Shown: piece after piece, positions 38,001-46,750 of the stretch
Numbering within the stretch: the stretch's first letter is position 1
How the letters are laid out: the number at the start of each line of letters is the position of its first letter
Assembly (NCBI GenBank): GCA_015143295.1
Contig: CM026551.1
Coordinates: forward strand, 14,495,827-14,559,826
Length of the DNA stretch: 64,000 nt
Source: Tetracentron sinense
Taxonomy: Eukaryota; Streptophyta; Magnoliopsida; Trochodendrales; Trochodendraceae
Direction of reading: 5' to 3'
Notes under the pieces: generated by a model
Database searches by the model: none
Told to the model about the DNA's origin: nothing
What the model saw: the letters and a program-made list of their open reading frames with translations, nothing else
Program-made: the position numbers and the translations under genes

Positions 38001-40011
38001 TCCAAAAGGGATACGTATCGGCCCGTATCGGTCAATACGTATCGATATTTTAAACCATGATATCAATGTAATACTTAAGTACATAACTTTATAATGCCTT
38101 TACCTCCATGAGTGCCTTAGTAGCTTTAGACGAATCTTTCTCTTTCTTTAGGAATCCCAATAAAGACTCATTAGTGTCAACGTCATTCACATAGTGATAG
38201 ACTGATTAAGCATCCCACTGCACTTAATTCATCATCCAAAATTGTTCAATCACAGTTAACTTTCAGTTTGTTGTATGGCCGGAGGCCGCCATCCTATGAG
38301 ACTCAATATTATCTTTTTTTGCATTATTACCTTCTATATCTGCGCTACAAAGGAGGAAGTTAGATGACCTGAATTCTTGATGATGGGAGGCTGCATATTG
38401 CAGAATTTTATATCAGAGTGGTCCTTGGAAGTTTGGAATATTGCTTTGATTCCATGGATGCCACAGAAGGAAAACAATCTTTTCAGGATGCTCCTTGATG
38501 ACTATGTAGTCTTTAGTTCTCTTGGTGCGAACTAGATCGAGCTAATCATGAACACTGCTGATTTTCTCCTGGAGAGGGGTCTGGTTGTGGGTTCCAACAA
38601 TGTTCCAGATCTTTTTAGCAAATGGCCATGATTTGAATATATGACAGATGATTCGTCATGCACATTGCGTAGGGAGCAAGAAGTTCAGCATTCCACACAA
38701 TTACCCCTTAATAGATCCTTTGTAGGTAATATGTTCCTGCATAAAAACCAGAGAAAGTGGACTTTTTATTTTAGTTTTTTTCTTTTGGGTGTGTGTTTGT
38801 GTGTGGAGGGGGGCATTTAAGCTTCCAAATCCAATTTAGGAGGGAAGCATTCAATTGAGAAGGTCCCTCTGATGTCTGGTATTAGATCATTGAGTCAGGA
38901 CCCTAGTATGGGGTAATTGAATACGTCTTATGGTTTCAGTGACTTCTCTAGGCAGGAGCTCCTAACTAGGAGCCCATTCCCCATTTTCCTTAGTGAGTTG
39001 ATTGACCCTGGCATTCAGGTCTCTGTCATTCCATTTATTTGGTTCAACAAAAAGAACTATAGGTATATTATGGCTCCAGTTGTCAACCCCAAATGAGGGT
39101 ATACCTACCATTGCCCATATTCCATCTGAAACCCTTGAGAAAAAGCCCTCAGACCTTTAAAATGTTTCTCCAAATACCTGAATCACTGGATTTGGGACGA
39201 CCTTGGAAAAATTCTTTTCAAAGAGATATTTTTTTGCCCACAAGACTGACCCATGGAGCTTGAGCACCTCGTTCATCAGCCTCATGAACGTACTGGGTGC
39301 GTTCGTCAACCCAAACGGCATCACCAACCTCCTATCGGTGAGAATCCAACAACCCAACTTAGCTATGCAGGCCATGTTAGCATTATTCGAGAGTGTCCCA
39401 TGCATATTTTTATTTTACTGACCAAGTGTGTATATTTCTCGAGATGAAATGTGAGAAACTCTTCTCCTAGATCGGAAAGGCAGGCTAAGAACATCATAAA
39501 GGTACTGGGGTATGCCGATTGTGGGCTCATGCACATAGGAGATCTTCTATGTTAAATTGACTTATAATATGGACAATCTGATCAATAAGTCTTGGTAAAC
39601 CATTATCAATATCTTCTACTCCCAAAATGTCCAATATATTTAATTAAAGATTTTCATTGATGGATCCATTTGGAGCATCCTCCAGATGGGTACTGCCTAG
39701 TTTCCTCAATATCTTCCATGCTTTGCTGCCCATCTGTTTCACCTCATTTGCTTTTCTAGGGCCCGTTCTTCTGAATCAGTTTCTTTGGATTATGAGTCTT
39801 CTTTTATGTGTTTCAGAGCTTTGGCTGAGCTTTTGGTGTGAAGTACACTACAATTCGTTGTATGGAACTGGAGGTAATGAGCTCTTTCACCATTACTATT
39901 TGTAATTCTTTTTGCCGTTAATTTTTGCATATAAACAGACAATTAATCTTCACTTGGGTATCTGCAGATGTTCCTACTAAAGCTGCCAAAAAAAAGTACT
40001 GGCTTTTCTAG
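11040..40011 (+). CDS. OTU12: OTU-domain cysteine deubiquitinase (OTU11/OTU12 type)
   Basis: Nine coding exons: 11040-11216, 24747-24820, 25669-25723, 25894-25968, 32785-32858, 32966-33014, 34415-34499, 39817-39873 and 39968-40011 (stop TAG). They total 690 nt and 229 aa, and every junction keeps frame and GT-AG. The product should cleave ubiquitin from conjugates. Residues 1-83 are a low-complexity acidic leader with a serine tract (residues 11-19 mostly Ser) encoded by repeated GAGCTC. The OTU fold covers about 84-215. Catalytic Asp98 and Cys101 lie in MEGDGNCQFRAL, split by the exon 3/4 junction. The WGDHVTLQAAADRF segment follows, then ICLLTSF, and catalytic His207 in EVHYNSLY. The C-terminus ends KKKYWLF, as in the plant OTU11/12 pair. 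Introns of 13.5 kb (after exon 1), 6.8 kb (after exon 4) and 5.3 kb (after exon 7) hold nested transposons. All catalytic residues are present, so the gene looks functional. OTU11 or OTU12 cannot be separated from sequence alone. Confidence 0.92.
11846..12042 (+). repeat. 197-bp direct repeat, left copy
   Basis: Matches 14285-14481 with about eight scattered substitutions by eye. The two copies flank the insert at 12043-14284. The copy ends exactly where the insert begins ('ggtggtt' then 'tatgtaacg'). Confidence 0.85.
12045..14278. mobile_element. Probable solo LTR (about 2.2 kb) in OTU intron 1
   Basis: Begins TGTAACGACCCC and ends with repeated CGATCGATCGCA-like motifs closing in ...GATCGCA, which fits TG...CA LTR termini. 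No long coding frame, primer-binding site or polyprotein was seen. Read on the minus strand it would end in GGGGTCGTTACA, typical of plant gypsy LTRs, so that may be its true orientation. It is not bordered by a 5-bp TSD. A 197-bp direct repeat flanks it instead. Within it, 12960-13060 carries short 'cttgtatttcag' iterations. Confidence 0.6.
14102..14280. repeat. GATCGATCGC-rich motif cluster
   Basis: The palindrome-like GCGATCGATCGCA and variants with one change occur at least five times near the right end of the LTR-like insert. They make an unusual cluster of overlapping GATC sites. Confidence 0.7.
14285..14481 (+). repeat. 197-bp direct repeat, right copy
   Basis: Second copy of 11846-12042. 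After it the intron continues 'caactggggtctgg', which is probably the original flank. Confidence 0.85.
16430..16880 (-). pseudogene. Copia integrase remnant
   Basis: Two overlapping minus-strand frames give consecutive pieces of a copia integrase core: the FIDD-YTWIFFM-KSE block, then the AERKHHHI block. A frameshift separates them. The catalytic set is incomplete, so the protein would not be made. Confidence 0.75.
17654..17957 (-). pseudogene. Copia gag (UBN2-type) remnant
   Basis: Minus-strand frame with KEKVMHFLDGLGDDYKTSAA, the conserved block of plant copia gag, followed in a shifted frame by the LEAMFIQPQ segment. Broken by frameshifts. Confidence 0.75.
18092..20613 (+). mobile_element. 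Solo LTR, 2522 bp, with perfect 5-bp TSD TTATG
   Basis: Starts TGTAAACAC and ends GTGTTTACA, so the termini are inverted and TG...CA. It is flanked by TTATG at 18087-18091 and 20614-20618. No internal retrotransposon domain remains, so it is an LTR left after recombination. It carries 'gagtcgccacctac' (about 18189) and 'ggggttaggcacccc' (about 18292), motifs I associate with plant Ty3/gypsy Tat/Ogre-type LTRs. It sits inside the older copia element. The open frames at 19352-20120 lie inside the LTR and show no recognised domain. Confidence 0.85.
20619..21278 (-). mobile_element. Decayed copia retrotransposon, right part, with primer-binding site
   Basis: Continues the element interrupted by the solo LTR. 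The minus strand at 21267-21278 reads TGGTATAGGAGC, two changes from the usual copia primer-binding site complementary to initiator tRNA-Met (TGGTATCAGAGC). It directly abuts a TG start at 21279, which would be the + strand view of the 5' LTR's CA end. Confidence 0.7.
21279..21780 (-). mobile_element. Candidate 5' LTR of the copia element
   Basis: Lies next to the primer-binding site. It is AT-rich with no domain. Its outer end and its partner LTR could not be found by eye, so the extent is a guess. Confidence 0.35.
21808..21920. mobile_element. Short MITE with TGAGCCGAG inverted ends
   Basis: The left end TGAGCCGAGCTCGAGC and the right end ...GACTCGGCTCA face each other over 113 bp. The ends fit the 'GAGCTCGGCTCG' class of hAT-like MITEs also suspected at 2395-2830. 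Confidence 0.65.
21921..23640. other. Unassigned DNA in OTU intron 1
   Basis: Contains a T-run plus 'atcgataatcaagc' at 22128-22150, which looks like the 3' end of a minus-strand LINE, a (TA)n run at 22530-22553, and gene-like but broken sequence from about 22560 to 23460. The latter has short open frames separated by stops, and I could not assign it to a family. It may be a captured gene fragment or chance. Confidence 0.35.
23480..23805. repeat. Local tandem duplications
   Basis: Two short segments are each repeated: 'agtgctctgttaggta' with its surroundings at about 23486 and 23532, and a 130-bp block ending in catc repeats (about 23560-23690 against 23690-23800). CATC occurs five times in a row near 23660. 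Confidence 0.7.
23889..24040 (+). mobile_element. SINE-like fragment
   Basis: Has a tRNA-like head, an A-box-like 'taatggtaggactg', a B-box-like 'ggttggagtccc' and 'cttggggtgagg' in common with the SINE at 464-635. No clear TSD was seen. The end is followed by a T/A-rich stretch. Confidence 0.55.
24041..24746. other. 3' end of OTU intron 1
   Basis: No repeat or gene recognised. Runs into the acceptor at 24745-24746 before exon 2. Confidence 0.4.
25790..25811. repeat. (CA)n microsatellite in OTU intron 3
   Basis: A CA dinucleotide run inside the 170-bp intron between exons 3 and 4. That intron separates the GDGNC and FRAL parts of the catalytic motif. Confidence 0.85.
26055..27170 (+). repeat. 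Tandem duplication (about 576-bp unit) in OTU intron 4
   Basis: Copy 1 (26055-26630) and copy 2 (26631-27170, resuming at 32531) share long stretches, such as 'caatggtctcagaagat' and 'gatgttctcagcattgataa' or close variants. Differences are scattered, so the duplication is not recent. Copy 2 is split by the LTR element at 27176-32530. Copy 1 shows the uninterrupted target site ('gatgataccagctt'). Confidence 0.85.
27176..29467 (-). repeat. LTR, left copy (3' LTR on the minus strand)
   Basis: Runs from TAATGTAGCCC to ...GCATTA. It is 2292 bp long because a 984-bp hAT-like element plus 8-bp TSD lies in it at 27852-28843. Without that it is about 1300 bp, close to the other LTR. By eye it differs from the other LTR every 10-20 bases. 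Confidence 0.85.
27852..28835. mobile_element. Non-autonomous hAT-like element, 984 bp, copy 1
   Basis: Terminal inverted repeats: CATGGATCAAAATATC at the left and the complement of CATGGTTCAAAATATC at the right (one mismatch in 16). It is flanked by a perfect 8-bp TSD ATAATCAT (27844-27851 and 28836-28843), which is the hAT signature. Repeated 'cgatac' motifs cluster near both ends. No transposase. Same family as 37072-38059. Confidence 0.85.
29866..30890 (-). pseudogene. Gypsy protease-region fragment
   Basis: The minus strand has a long frame at 29866-30438, with KQCLISFSIGNQYFDSIWCD, then VVPMKVARILLKQTWIYDRK and a HEGRKI block, as in the protease and linker region of plant gypsy polyproteins. 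Further upstream on the minus strand (about 30740-30860) a continuing piece has LIIDRASNTNFVS, where the protease Asp motif (usually D[S/T]G or DGG) reads DRA. The reading is split by the MITE at 30399-30733. Confidence 0.65.
30399..30733. mobile_element. hAT-like MITE, 335 bp, with 8-bp TSD
   Basis: Ends CATAGTTACCAA and the complement of CATAGTTATCAAAT face each other. It is flanked by a perfect 8-bp duplication CTTGTAGG (30391-30398 and 30734-30741). No coding. Inserted in the protease region of the LTR element. Confidence 0.85.
31198..31209 (-). other. Primer-binding site for initiator tRNA-Met
   Basis: The minus strand reads TGGTATCAGAGC exactly, three bases from the LTR boundary at 31213. 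This fixes the orientation of the element. Confidence 0.85.
31213..32530 (-). repeat. LTR, right copy (5' LTR on the minus strand)
   Basis: 1318 bp, TAATGTAGCCC to TGCATTA, paired with 27176-29467. It has no insertion at the site used by the hAT-like element in the other LTR. Confidence 0.85.
34500..35317. other. OTU intron 7, first part
   Basis: AT-rich. At 35020-35170 it has 'ggtaaggcaagtggtctaa' and 'agaagttaggcatcc', a degenerate version of the 'gttaggcacccc' LTR motif at 18292 and 60260. It is probably an old fragment of the same LTR class. Confidence 0.4.
36635..36930 (-). pseudogene. hAT transposase C-terminal dimerisation domain, broken
   Basis: The minus strand reads a block typical of hAT C-termini: LQKIDIRILSQKASSKSCERN, a stop, then SMFSLIHLKPCNQLNYKKM, then ERLVYVHYNVRL. 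The stop (TAG, + strand 36821-36823) replaces the Trp that normally follows CERN, so one base change disables it. A low-complexity tail follows to about 36422. Confidence 0.75.
37072..38059. mobile_element. Non-autonomous hAT-like element, 988 bp, copy 2
   Basis: Ends CATGGTTCAAAATATC and the complement CATGGTTTAAAATATC. The flanks ATATCAAC (37064-37071) and ATATCAAT (38060-38067) match at 7 of 8 bases. Length is almost the same as copy 1 (984 bp). It splits the older hAT transposon. Confidence 0.8.
38341..38790 (-). pseudogene. LINE zf-RVT domain remnant
   Basis: The minus strand gives, with stops and frame changes, RNILPTKDLLRGNCVEC and IMAICKKIWNIVG, the pattern of the LINE zf-RVT zinc-binding region. 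Decayed. Confidence 0.55.
39157..39405 (-). pseudogene. Gypsy reverse transcriptase fragment
   Basis: Minus-strand frame with RRLVMPFGLTNAPSTFMRLM, the strongly conserved block of Ty3/gypsy reverse transcriptase. The catalytic YLDD block that should follow is missing. It is a small remnant in OTU intron 7, about 400 bp upstream of exon 8. Confidence 0.8.
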
Positions 40012-42590
40012 AGTTCTCTACACATGATTTTGAGGTGTGAACCATGTCGATCAGCTTTCCCCTACTCCTTGTCCGCCAATGCAACCACCAAATGCAGCAA
40101 TTCACCATTGTAATGACAGTGTGACCTAATACTCTTAGCGTCACTTGTTATAATCCCTCTCTCATATATGTTTCATAGCCTTGGTATGTAAATTATTGGG
40201 GAAGAACTCAGTTTGAAATTGTGCATCTAACCAATACCCACAGGTCCTTTCTTACTATCTTACTTTTAACTATGAAATCCTTATTTTTTTTGGGGGATAC
40301 AGGACTTCATTTATCTACGGTCAGTACTCGGTACTTAGTAATGGTGAGTAGTCTCTTACTTGCCATATCACCGAGGGATATTTTCATTATATCACTGAGG
40401 GATATTTTCATTTATGGGATTCGATTCTAAGCCACCCTCACGAGAGGGGCATACCTTGCCATTTGAGTTAAAGTCGACATTAATCTGACCAAATTTCTTC
40501 CTATTTAACTATTGTATTTAGCCATGTCATAGTTCAAGCAGAAGCAAAACTGAGAATATGATGATAAGAGAGAAGGGAATAAGAGTAATTCAAACAAAGT
40601 AGACGAGTTTCAAAATTTTTGTCAGAACTCAAACTGCACACAAAAGGAAGAGCTTAGGCACATCCATTCGATTATGAGGGTTTGCTGGAACAGTGGTTCA
40701 GAATCTTAGGCATGTCAGGGGAGGATTCTCCCTCATTATAGACACAGGACTCTCTCTCTCTCTCTCTCATTTTAAAGGCAATATCCTTAAATTTATTAAT
40801 TTTTATTTATTTATCATTATATGAAGAGTCTTGTAGGCGTGTAGCTATTTTATCCAATGATTAATGACAAAATTGAAGTCATATTTACCACTGGGAGATT
40901 AATTCTCATGGGCTGTCAAACTGGTGCCCGAAAAATGTTTATACATATCTAAAATGATCCTAATTGTCGGTTATTGGAAGAGTTTATGAGTTTTAAACCA
41001 AAAAACAATGTGAAAACGAAACTAAATGCGGCCCAGTGGGCGTAGGTTTTTTCCTTTCATGAAATCCGATTTTTCCTCAATCCACCCAAACAACAAGTAC
41101 TCAGTGGAATGCTTTTTCCATATCAAAATGTTTCTACTTTGATAAAATCCATGTCTCATGAAGACTCGAGCTGAAATTTCTACCCAAATAAATAGAGATT
41201 GGGCCACGCATGGCCATTTAGCCCCAAAGCACAGGTAATGAAACAGTAGACAGGAAAATGACACAAGCTTCCTATTCACCCAGCAGTCCCAAACAGAGAA
41301 ATTTCAACATATAAAGAGGAGGGGGGGTCCAATTGCTTCAATTGGTTAACCATGGTGTCACTGTCCTCTCTAGGGTCCATACATTGTCGACAATTTCGAT
41401 TTTTCTTAATCTAACTTCTGTCGAAAAAGATCAAATCGGCATCGAATTAATACCACATGTACAACTTTTTTTTTTTGGGTAGGTAAGTTCATATCAAACC
41501 AATGGGTTCACACCGATTAGGGTTTAGGACTAATCGTATTACGAAGATTTCGGGCATCCGATGATCACGGAACAATGGTGTCAGATCATGAAACGACACC
41601 GATTAGGGAACAACTTTAGACATAATTAGGTTAATTAGCACACATTAAACACATATCCGTAAGTTAGGGTTCAAGGGGGCCCATTGCTACATTGTGCACA
41701 GTAGAAAACATGAGCTACTAAATATTACTTCAATTCAACAATCATTAGGTTACCCACTTTTGAAAGCTCTTCAAATGTGTGATAAGAGGGGAGTGTTTAT
41801 CGCCATCGGTTCTCGATCGGACGGCGACAAGGTTAGACGGCGACAAAATATTAATTCCAAGAGACAATGTATGTCACTGGTATGCTATCATTAAAGAAGA
41901 AAGAAGTACCATTATTTAGTGTCTCAAATGAAGGTCCCCACAAGCTGTTGAAGGAGTGGTTATATTTTGGAGACCCAACAGCCTGTGATGGACGATGGGT
42001 CATGTAGCGCAGCTGGTGTTGGTCTGGTGGTCCAAGCCCATAAAGGTGAGGTAGTGATGCGGCTTCACCGTGCATTAGTGGTTTGGTTTTGCACTAGTGG
42101 CCCGAGGATACGGCAGTCAGAGAGAGTGATGCAAAAGCCTACAATGGGCTATATTCATTGTGGAAAGTGACTCAAATCTTGGGATCAGTTATCAACAAGG
42201 CAACTGCTCCAATAATTTGCAGAAGACATCTGGCAGGCCTACGCAAAAAAACAAAATGACAAAAAAAAAAAAAAAAAAAAAAACAAAAAAACTCGAAAAT
42301 TTAGGGGTGTTAATGGATAATACTCGGATAATGTAATCGATTCGTATTCACATTCGTTGCCTCGAATAATTATTTGAATATGTTTTCGGTGGAGTAAATT
42401 CGAATAGTACTTTTAGTATGAGTTTATAATCATATACAAATTTAGATATTAATTGATATAATCGATTCAATATATATTTGACTGAGTATTATATAATATA
42501 TTATAAGTTTATAAGACTATAAATTATTATTTTTAATCAGACAGGTATAAAAAAATATTTCCTTTTTTCAGATTAAAATCTATATTTACT
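40012..42590. other. OTU 3' UTR and intergenic DNA
   Basis: The 3' UTR begins after the TAG at 40011; no poly(A) signal could be fixed. The rest has a short CT repeat (40750-40768), a T-run near 41467 and an A-run at 42260-42282. Nothing recognised as a gene. Confidence 0.4.
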
Positions 42591-42611
42591 TTTCTACCTT
42601 TTTCTTTCTCT

Positions 42612-42612
<1 letters not shown>

Positions 42613-42692
<80 letters not shown>
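42613..42692. repeat. Long (TA)n microsatellite (about 80 bp)
   Basis: About 40 uninterrupted TA units followed by a T-run. Likely to be length-variable between individuals and error-prone in assembly. Confidence 0.9.
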
Positions 42693-42699
<7 letters not shown>

Positions 42700-42706
<7 letters not shown>

Positions 42707-45300
42707 AATAAAAGAAAAATCCAACAATTTGAATATTATCTGAATTTAAATATTTTAATTGGAGTCAGATATGAATACTCTATTTTACTATATGTAGAAT
42801 ATTTTATCAAATTCATATAATTACATACTATTTAGGGTATACAACTATCTGCTTCGAATAAGCTCCGTTTGGAGATCTACTCCGAATCTATAGAAATTCG
42901 AATGTGAGTTCATCCCTAAGTAGTTTGGGGGGCCTTCTTTGTTTTTGAAAATACACTGAACACACTCACACAAACTCATGCACACACACAACTCTCAATC
43001 TCAACTCAAGTTTTTAACCACACAAACCCCTCAAAAAAGAGGGGTGAGGTGGGAGTATTTAAGGAGAAGGACCCTACCATAGTTAATCCATGTGGGATTA
43101 ATGGGCAACCCAACCTTCCTTGTTAATTGACTTAAAAAAAAAGTCCTAAAGATAAGTAAGGTATGTTTCCAATACAAGAAATAATGATAGCTAAGGGGAC
43201 AAAGAACCATGGCAGTAAGTTGTCACAACAACTTTCAAGGAGAGAAGTGTTCTTCGTTTTAGCTTTGGTGTGGGGAACCTTATGCAAGATCACTATCATC
43301 ATCCTCTCTCTTGTCTCTCTCCTCCCTCTCTTCTCTCTCATAAAGAGGGGTGGGGTGGCTATTGAGAATCTTTCCCAACCCAAATGGGAGTGAAAAAGGG
43401 TGCAAGGAACAAGTAGAATACAATATATTGCAACTTTAAGTTGAATGGGGAAAAAGATGAAGAAGGCCCCACAAGAACAAGTCAAGGTGCTTCAATTGCC
43501 CTTAAAAGGGGGGAAGCATAAACCATCATGATCCCTCACATTCAACAGTCCTGTTGAATGATCCTAGCCGTCCAAATTACTCATTTTTTCTCATTATAAT
43601 AATCTAGGTGTGATATGGGTTGTGACCCATTTCCTCTTTTCTCCTTTTTACCTTTTACATTCTTTTGAACATGGGTGGTTAATCAAAGGTGTGGTTGATA
43701 CGGTTGGATTGATGTGAGCAATAATAGAGGGAGAGAAAGAGAGTATTGAGGGAATGGTGAATGGGGAATCCATTTATCTTTTCTTTTCTTTTTCTTTTTC
43801 TTTTTCTTTCTGTCACGAACATGTTAGTAAGGTTCGGAGAAGCGATTAAAAGCGCATATATGGGACATAGTGGGGGAAATTGTTGCATTTTTAATGCCCC
43901 GTGATCGATCAACTGCGCGGTATCTAATAATGTGCATAGTTTTTGTGACTTAGAATTCATAATCTTTGAGTTTAATATTAATGTGGATTTGTGCATGGTC
44001 GAGTCACCGGTCATTAAGGAAAATGTCGGATCAAATTGCAAGAATCCGAGTAGCCATTCTTCCCTAACGGGATAAACAACAGCAATGTGAATGGGATCGA
44101 TTGGTCTCCTTAAATAGAATCTAAATTGTTAATAATACATAAACAAATCACTTATTTCATCCTATTCTACAACTCTATCATACTACTTTAATAATTGTAT
44201 CAATCCCATTTTTGTGTAGGCATCTCACACGGGATTATTTACTTACCCGAACTCTCGACCCACACATAGGGTTGAAGATTTAGATCCATGGATCAGGTAC
44301 ATTTTCTCAACTCGCTTTATTTGGGTCAGGTTGATATGTTGGGCTCCTTAGATCTAATTGGTTATGATACCTGGTTGATTTCTTATCATTTATATATATA
44401 TTACTTAATTATTAATTTTTGAGCTTAAATATTCTATAGGTTAAAATATCACTAACTTATTTATCCTTTTAAGTGAATTTGGTGGGAGGAAATTAAAAAA
44501 AAAAAATGAAAAAGGAAAGAAAAAAAAAAGAAAAGATGAAGAGAGCGTGGCATTAGTGTAGGCAATGTCAATAATAGTGGTGGCGGCAATGAAAATAGCG
44601 ATGGTTGTGGGTGGCGATAAAAGCAATGGTGGTGGCGACAGTGACAATGGCAGTGGTAGTGGTGGTGGCTGCGGTGGTTGGTTGCGATGACATCGATGGT
44701 GGTAGCGGAGACATCAACAATAAAAGTAATGGTGGTAGTTAGGATCTTGGGCAAAATATTGAATTGGAGTTCTCCCAAAATCCAAGTTGGAGCTAATTAT
44801 CTTTATATTTTTTCATAGATTTTTTTTAAACCAAAACAATTTTAGATTTTCTTTTACTTTATTTTCATTTTTCCACATCCTATATTTTCTCAGGCTTATC
44901 TTTCTCAACAGTTAATAAATGGACCAGATTCGGGCTGGGTATGTTTACGGGTTAATACTTGACCCGAACCGACGTGAAATTAATTCAAACACAACCACAA
45001 AAGAAAGGGTCAGAGGTTAATAAAAGAGGGATTCTTCCCACACGTGCGACTGCGAGGCCCACTGGACTCTCACTAGTATCTGTCTACGTGGCAGATGCCA
45101 CTGCAGTCAGTTACACCTCTAAAAACAAACAAAAATCTCGCATCTTTTCATCCTTCCCTGATTCCACTAAATATTATCCAATTACGTAAAGGCCCCTACT
45201 AGTTCTCTAATATTTCGGAAAGCCCATTCAAGATAGAAGCAAAGTAGAAGGGCTTTTTAAGTCTAATAAAAAAGACAAAACTAACCAAATACCAAAATCC
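42700..45300. other. Intergenic DNA upstream of the BOI-like gene
   Basis: Holds AT-rich DNA, a C/T-rich stretch near 43300-43340 and a low-complexity segment at 44556-44745. No protein gene was seen; open frames here are low-complexity. Confidence 0.4.
44556..44745. repeat. Imperfect GGT/GGC trinucleotide repeat tract
   Basis: Stretches of GGTGGC, GGTGGT and CAATGG with interruptions. Both strands give open frames of skewed composition (His/Ser/Thr-rich on the minus strand), which explains the apparent ORFs. Confidence 0.6.
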
Positions 45301-45574
45301 AAATCCTTTCTCCTTTCTTTTACTATTTCCTTTATATTTTATTTTGAAAAAATAAAATAAAATAAAGTTTCTCTCTCTAAAACCTTTTTGTTTCTCTCTC
45401 TCTCTACACCAACCCTAAATAAAACCCTCCCACCCATTCAGCCTCGACAGTCGTCACCTCTAAAGCATGTTCTGTTCTCATCTCCTCGTAGCTCTCTTCT
45501 TCTTCCTCTCTTGATCTCTCCAACCAAAACCAACAAGATCATCAATCAAGAAACCTGAAAGAAAACCCATTTTC
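45301..45574 (+). promoter_or_regulatory. Promoter and 5' UTR of the BOI-like gene
   Basis: A T/A-rich stretch ('cctttatattttatttt', about 45330) could supply a TATA element. It is followed by CT-rich leader sequence (45368-45410 and 45485-45520), common in plant 5' UTRs. The start codon at 45575 opens the frame. Confidence 0.4.
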
Positions 45575-46750
45575 ATGGCTGTTGAATCACGTCATTTGAA
45601 CATCTTTCCTTCTCAGATGTTGGCAAACAGGTACTCTAAATCTCTCTCCTGTAGAGCTTTCTATATCTGAGATTTTGTTTGAATATTTTCTGGGTTTTTT
45701 TCATCTCCTGTTCTGATGTCGATTGAATCTGCAGAGAAATTATGAACGCCATTGAAAGCAACGCCAATTTCTACAATACCCAGATGGGATTTGGTGGCGC
45801 TCCTTTATCTGGAACCACCCTTGAAACGCTCCTCCCCTTCTACAATTCTGTTATTTCCGATTCAGTTCCAGCCACCACCACCACCACCACCATGAAGGCA
45901 GATAGCTGTCTCACCTATAATCTCCCTGTTTCGAGAAAACGTTCTAGAGATTCAAGCAACTCCTTAAACGCTTTTCCAGTCCCACAAAAGGATTATCGAT
46001 GCGCTTCTTTCTCCTTTCTCGGCGAAGACATTTCGTTGCACATCCAACAACAGCAATTGGAGATTGACTGGATCGTTGCCCAACATGTAATTACTTAAAT
46101 TTTTTCCATCTGGGTATCTTCGTTTATTTCCTTTTTTTGAATATCTGCTAAATGGGTATTCGAAATCTGTGAATTTGCAGACAGAAAAAGTAAGATTAGA
46201 AGTTGCAGAGCGTCGAAAACGGCATTCAAGACAGCTAGTAGCAGCGGTTGAAGAAGGGATTATGAAGAGACTGAAAGAAAAGGAAGAAGAGATGGAGAAA
46301 ATCGGGAAACTGAATTGGGTTCTTGAAGAACGAGTGAAGAGTCTCTATACAGAGAACAAGATGTGGAGAGATTTAGCGCAAACAAACGAAGCAACAGCGA
46401 ACGCTCTACGTAGCAGCCTCGAGCAGGTTTTGGCGCAGGTTAAGGACGAGCGCTTCAGAGGCTCACGGGAGGAGGAAGCTGTAGCGGACGACGCCGAGTC
46501 GTGCTGCGGCAGCAGCGACTTTGGAGAGGACGACGAGACGACGCGTAGGTTAGTGGAAACAGTAGGAGAGAGAGAGTTCGTGAAGGATAAGATTAACAGG
46601 TTGTGCAGAAATTGTGGGGAAGCAGAGTCTTGTGTTTTGCTGCTACCGTGCAGGCATCTCTGCCTCTGCACCATGTGTGGGACCCACCTTCATACTTGCC
46701 CTATCTGTAGATCAAACAAGACCGCTAGTGTGCATCTTAACATGTCTTGA
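45575..46750 (+). CDS. BOI: BOI/BRG-type RING E3 ubiquitin ligase
   Basis: Three exons: 45575-45630, 45735-46086 and 46181-46750 (stop TGA), giving 325 aa with consistent GT-AG splicing. The product should attach ubiquitin to target proteins, most likely in the nucleus, and belongs to the BOI/BRG family, known from Arabidopsis for dampening cell death and gibberellin responses. Residue 1 starts MAVESRHLNIFPSQML. A basic SRKRSRD motif (about 91-97) may act as a nuclear signal. A coiled coil of charged residues runs from about 137 to 220 and includes the BOI-family block WVLEERVKSLYTENKMW. An acidic linker (about 235-265) leads to the C-terminal RING (278-314): CRNC, LLLPCRH, CLCTMC, CPIC. The length is usual for the family. 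Introns are short (104 and 94 bp). Which BOI/BRG paralogue it is cannot be told. Confidence 0.95.

Larger units (their letters stand above)
35318..38340 (-). mobile_element. Old hAT-family DNA transposon with transposase remnant
   Basis: Near 35320 'caatggttaaaaatatcag' resembles the CATGGTTCAAAATATC end of the hAT-like elements. Sequence next to it (35698-35800) matches, in inverted orientation, the interior of the copy at 27852-28835. Downstream on the minus strand lies the dimerisation domain of a hAT transposase. The other end was not found, and another element (37072-38059) interrupts it. This may be a decayed, formerly autonomous relative of the 985-bp elements. Confidence 0.55.

Noticed and set aside
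44461-44778. His/Ser/Thr-rich 105-aa frame on the minus strand
   Set aside because: It is a translation of an imperfect trinucleotide repeat, with no domain and no gene structure.
46345-46674. 109-aa minus-strand frame
   Set aside because: Shadow of BOI exon 3; it has no domain.
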